IMG/VR virus record: IMGVR_UViG_3300022752_000019
Span: 62,001-126,000 of that record
Strand: one strand, 5' to 3'
Origin: a virus
DNA length: 64,000 bases
In this document: positions 31,225 through 42,000 of the stretch, in pieces
Layout: each line of letters begins with the position of its first letter
Numbering within the stretch: the first letter of the stretch is position 1
The notes under the pieces: generated by a model
The model's database searches: none
What the model saw: only the letters and a program-made list of their open reading frames with translations
What the model was told of the DNA's origin: nothing
Position numbers and translations under genes: made by a program

Positions 31225-31835
31225 AGGAAACGAACCTCCCAGATGACCCGGAGGGTAAAGTCAGTCGTCTTGGTAACCGGCTCGAAGGTCTTGTAGGCCA
31301 TTGGAGCTTCATCCGCAGTCGCGAGACCTGTTGGACGCGAGGTCGTACTCCAGCCGTTGGCCGGGTCTCCGTCCGTGAACAAACCTGCTTCCGTCAAGAT
31401 CATGTTGTCGGGGAGAGAGATCTCAGTCTGCCCATACTCGCGCACAAACCGAACAGCGGTTCTCGAAGAGGTAGACGACAGCACGGGAAACGTGGCCGGA
31501 ACCTTCAGACGAGCAAGGTACTCTCCGGGAGCGTACGGAACCATCTGCACGAGACTCGGGATGTTGGCAACCTCGGGCTGAGATCCGATACCCACACCAA
31601 CGAAGGCGATGCGGTCATTGCGGAAGAACTTGTCTCCGCTGAACGCCTTGAGCGCAATCAACTCGGAGAGGTACTCCCTCCCAGTGAGGGTCCAGATGTT
31701 GGAACCCTCTACATGCTGCCGAACCTTGCCGCGCTCGAAGCAGTCGATCGTCACATGCCCCTCAATCGCAGGGGCAGACTTTTTGTCCTGGATGATCTTC
31801 GGTCCAAACCAAGGCAGCAGTTTGAGGATATTCAT
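31221..31835 (-). CDS. Baseplate or fibre-associated protein, 204 aa
   Basis: Beta-rich. The block VRFVREYG...ILTEAGLFTDG followed by AYKTFEPVTKTTDFTLRVIWEVRF resembles tail structural proteins in many large phages in which a conserved EAGLF and a terminal KT..F.L.WE..F strand pair recur. The start overlaps the upstream stop (ATGA). It lies between the giant 1589-aa and 1984-aa genes, so it is probably an adaptor in the same baseplate or fibre assembly. Confidence 0.6.
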   Translation of the reverse strand: MNILKLLPWFGPKIIQDKKSAPAIEGHVTIDCFERGKVRQHVEGSNIWTLTGREYLSELIALKAFSGDKFFRNDRIAFVGVGIGSQPEVANIPSLVQMVPYAPGEYLARLKVPATFPVLSSTSSRTAVRFVREYGQTEISLPDNMILTEAGLFTDGDPANGWSTTSRPTGLATADEAPMAYKTFEPVTKTTDFTLRVIWEVRFL

Positions 31836-32020
31836 ACCGAAAATCTCCCGATGATCTCTTTGGCCTTATCCAGCGTAACACCGAAGTTCCTTGCAATCAC
31901 TTCGGGGTCGAGCGGCTTACCGTCCGCAGATTGTATCCCACCGCGGCGGGCTCCGCGGATTCCGCCCTCGACATGAAGTTCATCTTTGACCTTTGGTGTT
32001 TCTTTCCGGTACTGAATCAT
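31832..32020 (-). CDS. Small protein, 62 aa, helix-turn-helix-like end
   Basis: ATG at 32020 within a TGATG overlap (a TTG one codon up is less likely). The first half is charged and Gly/Arg-rich. The second half (DPEVIARNFGVTLDKAKEIIGRF) could form a short helix-turn-helix-like pair. Whether it is structural or regulatory is unclear; it is embedded in the tail operon. Function unknown. Confidence 0.55.
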   Translation of the reverse strand: MIQYRKETPKVKDELHVEGGIRGARRGGIQSADGKPLDPEVIARNFGVTLDKAKEIIGRFSV

Positions 32021-35000
32021 CAAGTGAGCCTACCTTGATTCGGGATCTCTCGTCGATAAATCCGACCCGAGACTTCGCCCGAGCCAACAGTATCCGCAAG
32101 CGTGATTGTTGTGCCAGTTACTCCGATGATTAGCCGAGTAACTGTTCCATCTTCATCTGTATACTCAAAGAAGTCTCCAGGTCGCACGCCAAGGGCTTGC
32201 ACATCATCAGCACACACTACCTCATCGGAGCCATCCAGCGTGAACGCGCTTGCTGGGCGACAAAGCACAGCACTCACGGTTTCCGTTGAGGGGGACAGTG
32301 CGTCCAGGGTCAGCAGATCTCCATCCGCCTCCAGAATCCCGAACGCTCCGAGAGCCAGCGCGCCAAGGGGCCCGGTCACTACGAGCGTGTCGTCCGTCTG
32401 CGGGACCTCAGTAGGTACTCCAAGCACAGTTGCAAATGCGGAGTTCAGCGTCAACTCGACGGACCAAGACTCCAACTGGTCGAGGGGACGGTAGATATCC
32501 AACTCGACGGTATCGTAGCCCGTGAGGCGCTCAAGGCGACCATCCGAGTCTCCATCGAGGTCCTCGAACATCTCCTTGTGGATCTCAATGCTGGTGACAC
32601 TGCTTGCGGGACGGTCGACGTAGACTCGATTTCCCGAAACTCCGACCACTCTAAAGTAGACTCCATCCTGGTCGTAGATGCGATCGCCCTTATCAATGGG
32701 AAGAAGGTCCGCGTCGACTACCTCGACGAAGTCTGTGCCGCCAACCGCAGGCCCATCATAGATTGGGTTCTCCAACAGGGCCCACCGCTCGATTCTGTAG
32801 GGAGCACCCTCCGTGCTGGACGGAATCTGAGAGGCCAGTGTAAGCTTGGTTTCTGTGTTGTCGAATACCCCCGAGGTCCAGTTGTAAGTGCCCAGATCCT
32901 CGATGAGGTACACGCCGCGACTGTCGCCACTCTCGATGATGAGGCGGTCCCCCTGCGCAACCCCATCCGAGCGGAATGACGCGGACCCGTCTACGAAAAC
33001 ATAGTTGGAAAGATCGACATAGTCATCACCAACCGTGTCATCAATCAAAAAGCTGCTCCCAGTGGCGATGACATGCCCGCTGTCACGAAGGATCTGGAAC
33101 TTGACATTCGTGTCCGCCGAGATTGCAGCGATCTCGATAGCGCGTGGTGCTTCTTCCGCGTGCTTCACGAGTGTCAACTGCGTCGCTGAATCGACAGATT
33201 GGATGTCGAACAATCCGTAGTTTGCGCCCGTGAGGACCAGCAGGCGGTCTCCTGGGCGGACCAGATTGAGGCCGTGTACCGGCACAGACCCCGAAAAGAC
33301 TGAGTTCAGGCTGTCAAGCTCGGTGAGGACTCCGCTAAAGCCTCCGCGGGCTGAGGTGACAATGCCCGAGCCTGCGGACATGGCCAAGTCATCGCCCTGG
33401 AAGAGCGTGCGAGTTGAGCGACTTCCATAGTCCACGCGCCGCAGGGCAACGCCGCTCCCATAGTCCACGCGCCGCAGGGCAACGCCGCTCCCGTTGAAGT
33501 CATCGAACGCGTGTGACGACTCTCGGCTGAACGCAGGGTCATCCAGGAAGTAGGCATCCATCTCCAGAGACAGCGCAGCATCTACGGTCACGGTGTCGAG
33601 CAGGGACAGCACAGCAACCACAATGGGCTTTGTGTAGATCGGACGGATGTTTCGAAGGAACTGTGTTGCAAGTGGCAGGTCGCGGGAGTCCACAGCACGG
33701 ACGTCTACTTCGACCTGCCAGGTGTGGTACTTCTGAAGCTCGACCTCGCCTGCAACATCCGAGTACTCGCGCCACCAGTTCGGAGAGATCACATTGTCTG
33801 TGATGATCACCGAGTTGGTCAGCGGAGTGAACGGAGGCAAGAAGTCCCCCTCGGCAAAGGTGCTTCCCGTCAGCGGGTTGATGCCCAGCCCCTTGAACTT
33901 CTCCAAGCTGTAAAGGTCGCTGCGCGGATACCGGAAGACGTTGAAGATGCCAGTGCCCAGGCCCTCGTTGTCCAGCTCCTCGGTCACAACCCTGCCATAC
34001 GACTCTGTGTACTCGGCATCGATCGTGACGATCTCACTGGGCTTCTCGGTTACCGGCAGGTCCAGCAAGATGTGTGAACCGATCTCAGCTGAGCGCAGCG
34101 TGGGGCCAGATGCCCACGCGTACATCAGGCCTGCGACCGCGGAACGAAACGTGATTTGCGTCGTTCCATACGCATCCAGATCGGCCTTGCGGACACCAAC
34201 GAGCACGCCGAAGTTGTCCTCGATGTACTTGAAGTTGTCCAGCAGCGTCAGCGGAGCCCAGAGATGTGCCGGTGCTGGAGACGAAGGGCTGAACCGGCTG
34301 GCGAACTCGACGAACCGCCCAGTCCCGCGACGCCGGATGACGTACTCAAGAGAGGGCTGCGAAGCGACCGGCAGCGATCCATCGGCGATACGCGGGCTAA
34401 CTCTGATCTCCGTATCGGAGACGACCGACGTAATGACGTAAGAGCCTTGACTCAGGCCGCTCTTGATCTCGAGCTCATCACCCGGGCGTACTCCGTGGAA
34501 GGCCAGTGCGTAGTCCGCAATCTGGATGACAGACGAACGTGCGCGCGTCGTTAGCGCGGCGCCTCGAACTTCTGTGTCCGTGAGGCTGAAGTCGTTGTTC
34601 TCAGACAGCTTGACTGGGGACCGCTTGAGCGCAGAGGTGGTCTCATCTTTGTGCGTCATGACGGCAGTGCCGTCTGCCTGCGTCTCCACCTGCTCAGTCG
34701 AGATGTACTCGAACAGCGCCGGAATGGAGTAGACCGGATGCTCGAGTGTGTTGTCGGGGTCGAGAGGAATGCGCGAGTTTCGCAGGATCCTCTTTGGGAC
34801 CACGCGGAACTGGAAGTACCCCGGAAGCGCGATGTTCGTAGAAGGATCCAGCGGGAGGTTGCGCCAAGAGTTCTTGAACTCTGTGCTGTGCATCAGCTCG
34901 TAGATGTCGAGGGCTGAGGATGTCAGAAGGGCCTCTCCAGACTCGGAGATGGTCACCGTCGGGATCGACATTTCTACCGCAAGCCTTTCCAGGTCGGCGG

Positions 35001-36789
35001 CGTCAATCTTGCCTCTGTAAAAGTTCCCGTTTTCGTCCTTCCCAAACTCGATGTCAGTCGTGCCGAAGTCGAAGGCAAACTTGTTTCCTTGCGCACCGAA
35101 GATCTGCCCTTTGAAGGTGGAACCGATCTCCAGGTCTGTGCGGAAGACTTCAAACTCAATGACGTCTCCGGCAGAAACGCCCAGACGCTCGAAGTCCTCA
35201 ATCGAGTCGGACCTGTAGGTGGGGCAAAGCCTCCAGCGAATCCCCTCCCTTCCCGCAGGGGCCGTTGGAGCAGCCAGTGTGATTGCCCAGAGGTTGCCGC
35301 GACCTCCCTCCTCCTCGGAGGACAGCCCTTCCAGAAGCTCGTACGCAGCAACCTGATGTCCGACGCCATCCAAGACCAGCAGTCGATCTTCGAACCCAAA
35401 CCGAAGATCGACTGCGTATTGGACGGCCTCTGGGAAGATCGTGCCCTGGATCTTCGAGGAGGTGACAATCCCCGTGAGGCTTTGATTCAGGGAGGCAATC
35501 TCGAGCACAAGTCCCGCGCGAGAGCCGCTCAGGATTCGGATCCGCGACCCTTGGATTGAGTCCAGGACATGCCTGCCCTCAAGCCGAATCTCGAAGTTGT
35601 TGACCAGCGTGCCCGACCCCTGAAGCGAAGCAGCATCGAACAGCGGAAGGCTTGCCTGAGCCGCGGGGATGTAGACCGTGTCTGTGTAGGCGGATTGCGG
35701 ACTCTTGAAGCTTGCCCGTACTGCGCGGAGGACGCGGTACTTCATGTTCGAGGTCAGAGCAGGAACCCGGTCAACAAGAACAAGACTTGTGCTCGATGTT
35801 ACTTGTGCAATCTCGTAAAAGCCGGCGTTCGCCCCTACGAGGATCTGAAGGTAGTCCCCTTCATTGACGGCACTGAAGTCGGCGGACAGGTCGTAGACCG
35901 TGTCGTAAGACGCAGCCGCGACGAGGGTCACGCCGCTCTCTACCTCCTCTACTCCTCCAAGGGCGACCTCATCAGAGACGATGTACCCAGAGCCGTCTGC
36001 GTTCAGGCGGTTGATGAGGTAAGTGCCGCGGCTGGTCCCGGAGAACAACGTCATTGTCGTGCCGATTGCACGGATCGTTGTCGGTCCTGTGACCAGCACT
36101 TCCTTCGCAGAAAGCACCACAGCCTTCGCTACGAAGGTAACGGAACCCGTGAATGCGCCGGTTCCGCTTTGCATCCCGCCGTAGATGATGTCTGTTGAGG
36201 CGGGGTCGAGAGGAAGCTCTGGCGAGTATTTTAGCCACCGCTTCTGAAAGAGGGGCTGGATCGTTGCGATAGACTTGGCGCGATCGACCTGGACTGCTCG
36301 CAGGAAGTCGGAGGCGACAGCCTGTGTCATTCCTGACCAGACGATCGGGAAGATCTCTCTGTCGTTGACGAGCTTCCAGAAGTCCGACAGCACGTTGAAC
36401 ATGAACGTGCCGTCTACATCGAGACGCCTAACCGCAGGGACAACCGCCGGAGAAAAGAAGACTGACGCCTGTACGGTGTCGCTCCGAACTCCGTCAGCCT
36501 CGACGTACAGCGAGATCGTGTAGGTTCCCGTAATGTCGCCTTCGAGATCTACCGCCTTGTCCGCAGTCTGCGAGAGCGAAAGAGCTGCGGTGCTGTCTAC
36601 GGGCCTCGTTGAAAGTTTCCAGAAGAACGTCAGGTTATCGTACGAACCCTGGACGGTAGATCCAGCGCCGCTGAACTGAAGGCGAGTCCCGATGATGCCC
36701 GTCGCCTCTACGGGAGTGATCTGAGCAACCGGCTTCGCCCTGAAAGGTTCGACATCGAAGCGATGAGTTTCGGTTGCTCTGGTTGGCAT
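32020..36789 (-). CDS. Giant tail/baseplate protein, 1589 aa, with repeated beta modules
   Basis: N-terminal 110 residues look like a PKD or Ig-type domain (FSGAGSTVQG...LTFFWKL, TYTISLYVEADG). The next part (about 110-200; DFWKLVNDREIFPIVWSGM) is helical. Downstream are at least five copies of a short beta module with the pattern GD.L.I..G...G.Y.I..V....L.L (for example EGDYLQILVGANAGFYEI, RPGDRLLVLTGANYGLFDI, RPGDELEIKSGLSQGSYVI). An 11-residue tandem duplication (SGVALRRVDYG twice) comes from the 33-bp repeat at 33425. No enzymatic motif seen. Probable elongated baseplate or fibre protein. Confidence 0.7.
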   Translation of the reverse strand: MPTRATETHRFDVEPFRAKPVAQITPVEATGIIGTRLQFSGAGSTVQGSYDNLTFFWKLSTRPVDSTAALSLSQTADKAVDLEGDITGTYTISLYVEADGVRSDTVQASVFFSPAVVPAVRRLDVDGTFMFNVLSDFWKLVNDREIFPIVWSGMTQAVASDFLRAVQVDRAKSIATIQPLFQKRWLKYSPELPLDPASTDIIYGGMQSGTGAFTGSVTFVAKAVVLSAKEVLVTGPTTIRAIGTTMTLFSGTSRGTYLINRLNADGSGYIVSDEVALGGVEEVESGVTLVAAASYDTVYDLSADFSAVNEGDYLQILVGANAGFYEIAQVTSSTSLVLVDRVPALTSNMKYRVLRAVRASFKSPQSAYTDTVYIPAAQASLPLFDAASLQGSGTLVNNFEIRLEGRHVLDSIQGSRIRILSGSRAGLVLEIASLNQSLTGIVTSSKIQGTIFPEAVQYAVDLRFGFEDRLLVLDGVGHQVAAYELLEGLSSEEEGGRGNLWAITLAAPTAPAGREGIRWRLCPTYRSDSIEDFERLGVSAGDVIEFEVFRTDLEIGSTFKGQIFGAQGNKFAFDFGTTDIEFGKDENGNFYRGKIDAADLERLAVEMSIPTVTISESGEALLTSSALDIYELMHSTEFKNSWRNLPLDPSTNIALPGYFQFRVVPKRILRNSRIPLDPDNTLEHPVYSIPALFEYISTEQVETQADGTAVMTHKDETTSALKRSPVKLSENNDFSLTDTEVRGAALTTRARSSVIQIADYALAFHGVRPGDELEIKSGLSQGSYVITSVVSDTEIRVSPRIADGSLPVASQPSLEYVIRRRGTGRFVEFASRFSPSSPAPAHLWAPLTLLDNFKYIEDNFGVLVGVRKADLDAYGTTQITFRSAVAGLMYAWASGPTLRSAEIGSHILLDLPVTEKPSEIVTIDAEYTESYGRVVTEELDNEGLGTGIFNVFRYPRSDLYSLEKFKGLGINPLTGSTFAEGDFLPPFTPLTNSVIITDNVISPNWWREYSDVAGEVELQKYHTWQVEVDVRAVDSRDLPLATQFLRNIRPIYTKPIVVAVLSLLDTVTVDAALSLEMDAYFLDDPAFSRESSHAFDDFNGSGVALRRVDYGSGVALRRVDYGSRSTRTLFQGDDLAMSAGSGIVTSARGGFSGVLTELDSLNSVFSGSVPVHGLNLVRPGDRLLVLTGANYGLFDIQSVDSATQLTLVKHAEEAPRAIEIAAISADTNVKFQILRDSGHVIATGSSFLIDDTVGDDYVDLSNYVFVDGSASFRSDGVAQGDRLIIESGDSRGVYLIEDLGTYNWTSGVFDNTETKLTLASQIPSSTEGAPYRIERWALLENPIYDGPAVGGTDFVEVVDADLLPIDKGDRIYDQDGVYFRVVGVSGNRVYVDRPASSVTSIEIHKEMFEDLDGDSDGRLERLTGYDTVELDIYRPLDQLESWSVELTLNSAFATVLGVPTEVPQTDDTLVVTGPLGALALGAFGILEADGDLLTLDALSPSTETVSAVLCRPASAFTLDGSDEVVCADDVQALGVRPGDFFEYTDEDGTVTRLIIGVTGTTITLADTVGSGEVSGRIYRREIPNQGRLT
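33425..33490. repeat. Perfect 33-bp tandem duplication
   Basis: Two identical 33-bp units, 33425-33457 and 33458-33490, in frame in the 1589-aa gene; each encodes one copy of SGVALRRVDYG. The lack of any mismatch suggests a recent event. Confidence 0.95.
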
Positions 36790-39095
36790 CAGTCAGTGTC
36801 CGTGAAGTCGATGAACACGTTGGCTCTTGCGCCGTAGATCTTGGACTCTAACACCGACCGAGTCGGCGCGAGTGTGACGGCGTAATCGTAACCAGAACCG
36901 ACTCCGACCGCCGCGCTGCGCAAGTTCACGTCCATGCGATTGTATACCGATCCGTACTTCAATGTCGGGATGGATCCAACCGCCACGGTTGTAGACGCAA
37001 GGCGGTCATCTACGTCCGCCTTGCCCACCGCGTCTTTGTCGAGCCACGAAATGTCGATGCTGGGCTCTTCCTCAAAGTCAACGAATACGCGAATCCCCTT
37101 GCCAGGCAGATACGTCACAAGGAAGAAGTGCTCAACAGACAGATCGATGGGCGACGAAATCAGTCTGCCGAACTCTGACTCTGGGTTCAGTACCTCGAGG
37201 TAGTCCTGGGCATCCTGGCACATGAACATGAACGTCTCAGACCCGTCCTCAGTAGTTACAAACTGAAGCTGAAGAAAGCGATCGTTTCCGACGTCGATGC
37301 TCAGCAGTGCAGGGCTTGGGATGCGAACAGGATTGATCTGCTCGAACTGGTCGGTGATGTCCAAGACCTGCGCCTGAACAAGCACTGCGATGCCGGTCTC
37401 TCCTGGCTCATAGTCCTGCGGATCGTAGGAGCGCGAGTAGAGGCAGAACGACGCAGGCTCCGGTCTGATTTCCAGGAGACCATCGACGACCGCTGCTGAG
37501 CCGCCATCCGATGACCACCCGGGCGGTGAGCTGAAGTCCCCGTCTTTTGCAAAGTCCGCAACTGGCATGAATACGAAGTTCTCAAGAACAAAGAATCCTT
37601 CGTAGTCACTTCCAAGCAGTCCGTGGTCCAGCGCACCAATCTCGAACCGAGCAAGGGTCTCTACGTCCGCGAGCGTGCTTAGTGCTGTCGACGTGAATGA
37701 GTTCCCATAGCGAAGGGCCGCGACGCTATCCGCGACGCTGGCATGTACCGCAGTGCCATCAAAGGCCACAAGCACGCACGCGGCAGAGTCGCGCCAATCA
37801 AAATCAACTGACTCAAAGTTCTCAAGAAGAAGCTGATTGTCGTTGCCCAACGTGTTGACGTAGAGCCCAAAGGTACGCACTCCCTCTCGCGCGAAGGACG
37901 TACCTTCGTTGAGGAAGCGAAACTTGAGGAGGTCGGTGCCGTTGCTGATGTTGAATCCCATCCCGCTGTTGTACGACCCGGGGTGCGACTCCTGATCTGG
38001 ACGCCCGCGAAAGAACACCAACCACTTCGACGTCTCCAGCTGCGGCTCTTCAGTACGTAGCCGCGAGTTTTCCGTTGTAGAGGTCTGGAGGACCAAGAGG
38101 TCAGTGTCGGTAAGCCAGGTAAGTTCGTCCCTCTTCATCCGAAGAACGTCTTCCTTGCGTGCAGCAACAAGGCAGCCAGATGCTTCCGCCGTACCAGTCT
38201 GGGCGTACTCGACAGCCCCAGAAGCGACGAGCGTCTCCCCGTGCTCCTTGAGCAGCAGATAGTGAAGATGGACCTCTCCCGCGCGCTCCTGATCAATGCC
38301 AATCAGTGCGCTACACCCGGCGGCAGGGTTTGCAGATTCGATGGACCCAATCCTTGCCGTTGGGATGAACGTCCCAAGACTCGAGATGGGCTCGTCAAAG
38401 ATCCTCTCCTCCTGATTGGTTGCCCGGTCTGTCACCACAATGACAACGCGGCCTAAGTAGCCAGACGCCTCAAAGAGGATGCCGAAGGAGTGGGTATCAA
38501 CTGACCAGTCGATGTCGTAAGTCTGGTCTACTGCTCGGTTTCCATCGGCATCCGCAGGGCCGGTGATCCTAACGTACTTCGTCCCGGAGTTCTCCCCGCA
38601 GAATAGGAACACGCCGGTGCTTCTCTGCCAGTGGATGAATCCAAAAAGCACTCCTTGGAAGTTAGTATCGTCGAGGTACGCAGATGGCCCGGCGGCGGGT
38701 ACGGTAGGCACTGCGAAACGGATTTCGCACCCCACTGGGGCGCTGGCCGTAACCTCGCCGTGCAGAAACAAGGTGTTTGAGGACTTCGAAGTGGTCGGGC
38801 TCTCGATGGCGAGCACAGGCTCTACGCTTGAAGTAGCCGTGAACTCCAGGTTCGCGCGCGCAGAGGTCGAGGTGACTGGCAGTGAGTCACTGAACACGTC
38901 GAACACGAACGGATACGCCAGCGGAAGTTCATCCGCCGTCGTTGCGTCGAACTCCAGACGGGAAAACGTCACGAATGCGTTGACCGTATCTGGATCGACC
39001 CGGTGATCGTTGTCCCTGACCCCGAAGTAGATAGGAGATGAGGGTGAAAATAGAGAGTCACCCTCCGCTGGAGTCAGGTTCACGGTCTTAGGCAT
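36789..39095 (-). CDS. Tail-associated protein, 768 aa, unknown
   Basis: Beta-rich, with long segments resembling lectin/concanavalin-like sandwiches (FGFIHWQRSTGVFLFCGENSG; ILFEASGYLGRVVIVVTDRATN; LLKFRFLNEGTSFAREGVRTFGLYV), a layout used for carbohydrate binding or as a spacer in fibres. This is resemblance only. It overlaps the 1782-aa gene by 8 nt upstream and the 1589-aa gene by 1 nt downstream. No catalytic motif seen. Confidence 0.6.
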   Translation of the reverse strand: MPKTVNLTPAEGDSLFSPSSPIYFGVRDNDHRVDPDTVNAFVTFSRLEFDATTADELPLAYPFVFDVFSDSLPVTSTSARANLEFTATSSVEPVLAIESPTTSKSSNTLFLHGEVTASAPVGCEIRFAVPTVPAAGPSAYLDDTNFQGVLFGFIHWQRSTGVFLFCGENSGTKYVRITGPADADGNRAVDQTYDIDWSVDTHSFGILFEASGYLGRVVIVVTDRATNQEERIFDEPISSLGTFIPTARIGSIESANPAAGCSALIGIDQERAGEVHLHYLLLKEHGETLVASGAVEYAQTGTAEASGCLVAARKEDVLRMKRDELTWLTDTDLLVLQTSTTENSRLRTEEPQLETSKWLVFFRGRPDQESHPGSYNSGMGFNISNGTDLLKFRFLNEGTSFAREGVRTFGLYVNTLGNDNQLLLENFESVDFDWRDSAACVLVAFDGTAVHASVADSVAALRYGNSFTSTALSTLADVETLARFEIGALDHGLLGSDYEGFFVLENFVFMPVADFAKDGDFSSPPGWSSDGGSAAVVDGLLEIRPEPASFCLYSRSYDPQDYEPGETGIAVLVQAQVLDITDQFEQINPVRIPSPALLSIDVGNDRFLQLQFVTTEDGSETFMFMCQDAQDYLEVLNPESEFGRLISSPIDLSVEHFFLVTYLPGKGIRVFVDFEEEPSIDISWLDKDAVGKADVDDRLASTTVAVGSIPTLKYGSVYNRMDVNLRSAAVGVGSGYDYAVTLAPTRSVLESKIYGARANVFIDFTDTD

Positions 39096-42000
39096 TGGCA
39101 GACCTCGCGCGGATCAAGATGCGCTCCTGTCCCGTGCCGGGCTCTACTGTGACGGGGGCGCCCGGAATGTAGAAGGTCGTCCTGTGCGTTCCGTTGAACG
39201 TCCCCTCTTCCAGCCCGATTGCGTCAGTCGAGCGTGTCAGAACTCGGCGCCGATCGAGGTCGTGCGTGATGATCTGAAGGATGATGGGATGCCGATACGA
39301 CGTCACGTTGTTCGAGTGAAGGAACTTCTCGATCTTCGAGACATCCAACACCTCGTCTGGCTCGAGGCTGTTGATGTAGTTGGCAATCTCGGCTGCCATC
39401 TTCGTCCGGTTGCCCCCACTCGCCTCAATGTCCAAGTAGACGAACGAGGGCAGGAAGTGCCGTGCCAGCGGATCGGCGCACAAGATTCGGTTCAGATTGG
39501 ACGTCAGCAACGCCTGGATCTGCCCAACCTCCGCTGAGTACTCGTGGCGAACAGTGAAGACCGCACCATTGAGGACGACTCTGTTCTCCGCGACGTCATT
39601 CAGATCACTCGGGAGGAAGGATGCCGAGAAGTAGATCTTGCACTGTTCCGCTGCACTGTAGGTGTAGAAAGGATCGATGACCTCCATTCGGTAGCCATCG
39701 GAGTCGTAGGTGCCAAAGACCGGAGTAAGGTGGGCATCCTTCGGGATGTTGTAGACCGGCCTCCCGCCGAGGGAGTGTGCCCGGACATCCATGTAGAACA
39801 GCCCGCTTTCCGTGCCCTGTGTCCTCATGGTGGAGGAAGGCATGTGAACTGTGTGCGGGCGGACGATCTCGTACGGCTGCTTGACGCCACGCACGGGACC
39901 GTTGACCTCAAGCTCGCGCTGGCGCGCATACCCGACGTCAATGCTTCCGCCCTGGTAGATTGCGCGAACAGTTGAGGTCAGCCTGTCCGTCGACGGGTGA
40001 ACAGTGGCGATTCTCCACACGGAAGGTACTCCGCTGTAGATTCGAACCGGCCGAACTCCAAGAAGCTCCGTCGTACCTCCGATGCCGGAGTTATCAAGGT
40101 CGTCTACTGGAGCCTTGACCACGCTCCAATGAACTCCGGTCTCATCGGACGCAAAGTTGTCTCGATCCAGCGTTACCGTGCTCCCATCGGGAGACACCGC
40201 GGTGATCTGATAGCTGCCGTCTACCTCCTCAAAGTTAGACAGGTAGATGGTCAAATACCGGCCTACGTCCTGAGAACTAAACGGGTTGTTTAGGTCTACG
40301 AGGCCCGGCGAGCCCGCCTCTACAGAGCCCTCGTTTCCACTCTTGTAGATTTGAGCGGTAGACGCCGGCATCGGGCGGTCGACATTGACGTAGTCGTCCC
40401 CCACTTCCGTGATTCGGTAGCCTCCTGCGCCGTCTCCCTCCTCGATGAAGAGGTAATCACCCGGACGCACAACATCCTGGTCATTTTCCGAACTCGGAGA
40501 GAGGAACGTAAACTCGCGTGACCCGTAGTTTAGACGGGGAATCCGAAGCGTAGAAGAGTTGGCCTGTGTCGTGACTACTGCAACGCGGTCGGTTTCCTTT
40601 TCTCCACTCGAGCCTGTCAGAGTCAATAGAGTGCGCTGTTCATAGATGTGCAGGAAGTCCGAACCTGGCTGGACCCCGGCAGCCAGGAAGGACGACAAGA
40701 GCGCATCAGAGGGAGTCACGTCGAACGCGTCAACGCCCGCCGTGTGCTCACTCAGCGTAATGTCCCGAGGAAGCTCTGTCGGTGGCGTCCTTCCAGTGCG
40801 AGTTGCACCTGGGAAGACCTGTCTTGGCGGCTCAGTGCCCGCTGCGACGAACAACAGCTCCTCCGCTCCCGCAGGAACCGAGAACAGGGTCGGTGCATGC
40901 GGATGGTACACGCCCCGCGTAAGCTCGTCGTTCTCAGTCCACTGGTAATCCACACACGAGCTTGGCCCGTAAACCGTAACAGAGGTTGGCTCGGTGAAGT
41001 AGAGACGGACAATCTGTTCGGCGGTCGGCCTTGCGACAACATAGTTGTCAAAGAAGCCATCGACAATTTTCTTGAGCACCGACCCCGGGTTCACGATGAA
41101 CTCAGAGGGCATGTCGTAGCCAGCCGAGGCGAGAGTCTGGAACAGCCAGGTAAAGGACTCCTGCACCAGTTCCCACGGGTTGACTGCATCCCCTGCGCGC
41201 GGTCCAGTCGCAATCGAGGCCGTGACGTTGAAAGATGGCGGGTAGAGCGAGAGCGCGGGTGCCGTGCGGGGAACAAACCCGGACAGTCCCTCGTAGGGAT
41301 TGACTGGGAACTCGTTTTTGATCTTCACGATCGCAAACGTGTAGGCAAGGCGATCGTCGAGGTAGTCTTCGGAGCCACCGGAGACGATACACCCTCCGTG
41401 GTACACCTTGTATGTGTAGACCTTGTCGATGACGTAAGAGCCGGCGTTGGCCCCCTCGTCAATCGTGAGAATGTCCCCAGGCTTGGCGCGAGACAGCGCG
41501 GCTGGCGTATTGGGGAGATTACCGTTGTTGTAGAGGCTCATCGCCTCCTCGAACGTCACCTCGTTTGAGAAGATCGCCTTCCAGTCGATTTCCGGGGCTG
41601 CGATGAAGATGTTGTTGCAGCCATCGAACAGTGCCTTTGGAATCAGCACTTCGTACTGAGCAAGGATCGTCCATCCCGAGAAGTGATCATCGAGGTCCTT
41701 CATGGTGAAGGGGGCAAACAAGTCAAAGAACGCGCGGAAGTCGTCCCCCAGCGAAAAGGAGGTCGTAAGCTCTACGAGCCATCCTCGAATGGTATCGAGG
41801 AAGCCCTGCACCGCACTGGGCAGCGCGATGCTTAGGTTGGTCTGCACGGAGTGACCAGTGGTCACGGCCGGGTCAGACAGGAGTGTCATTACCGCCACGT
41901 AGTCATCGTCCGTGGGCAGACACTCGTCGGTGTAGCAGGTGCCTGGCCTGCCCGAGTACTGAGTGATGGACACCAGGTCTGCTGCCTTGATGGTGCCATC

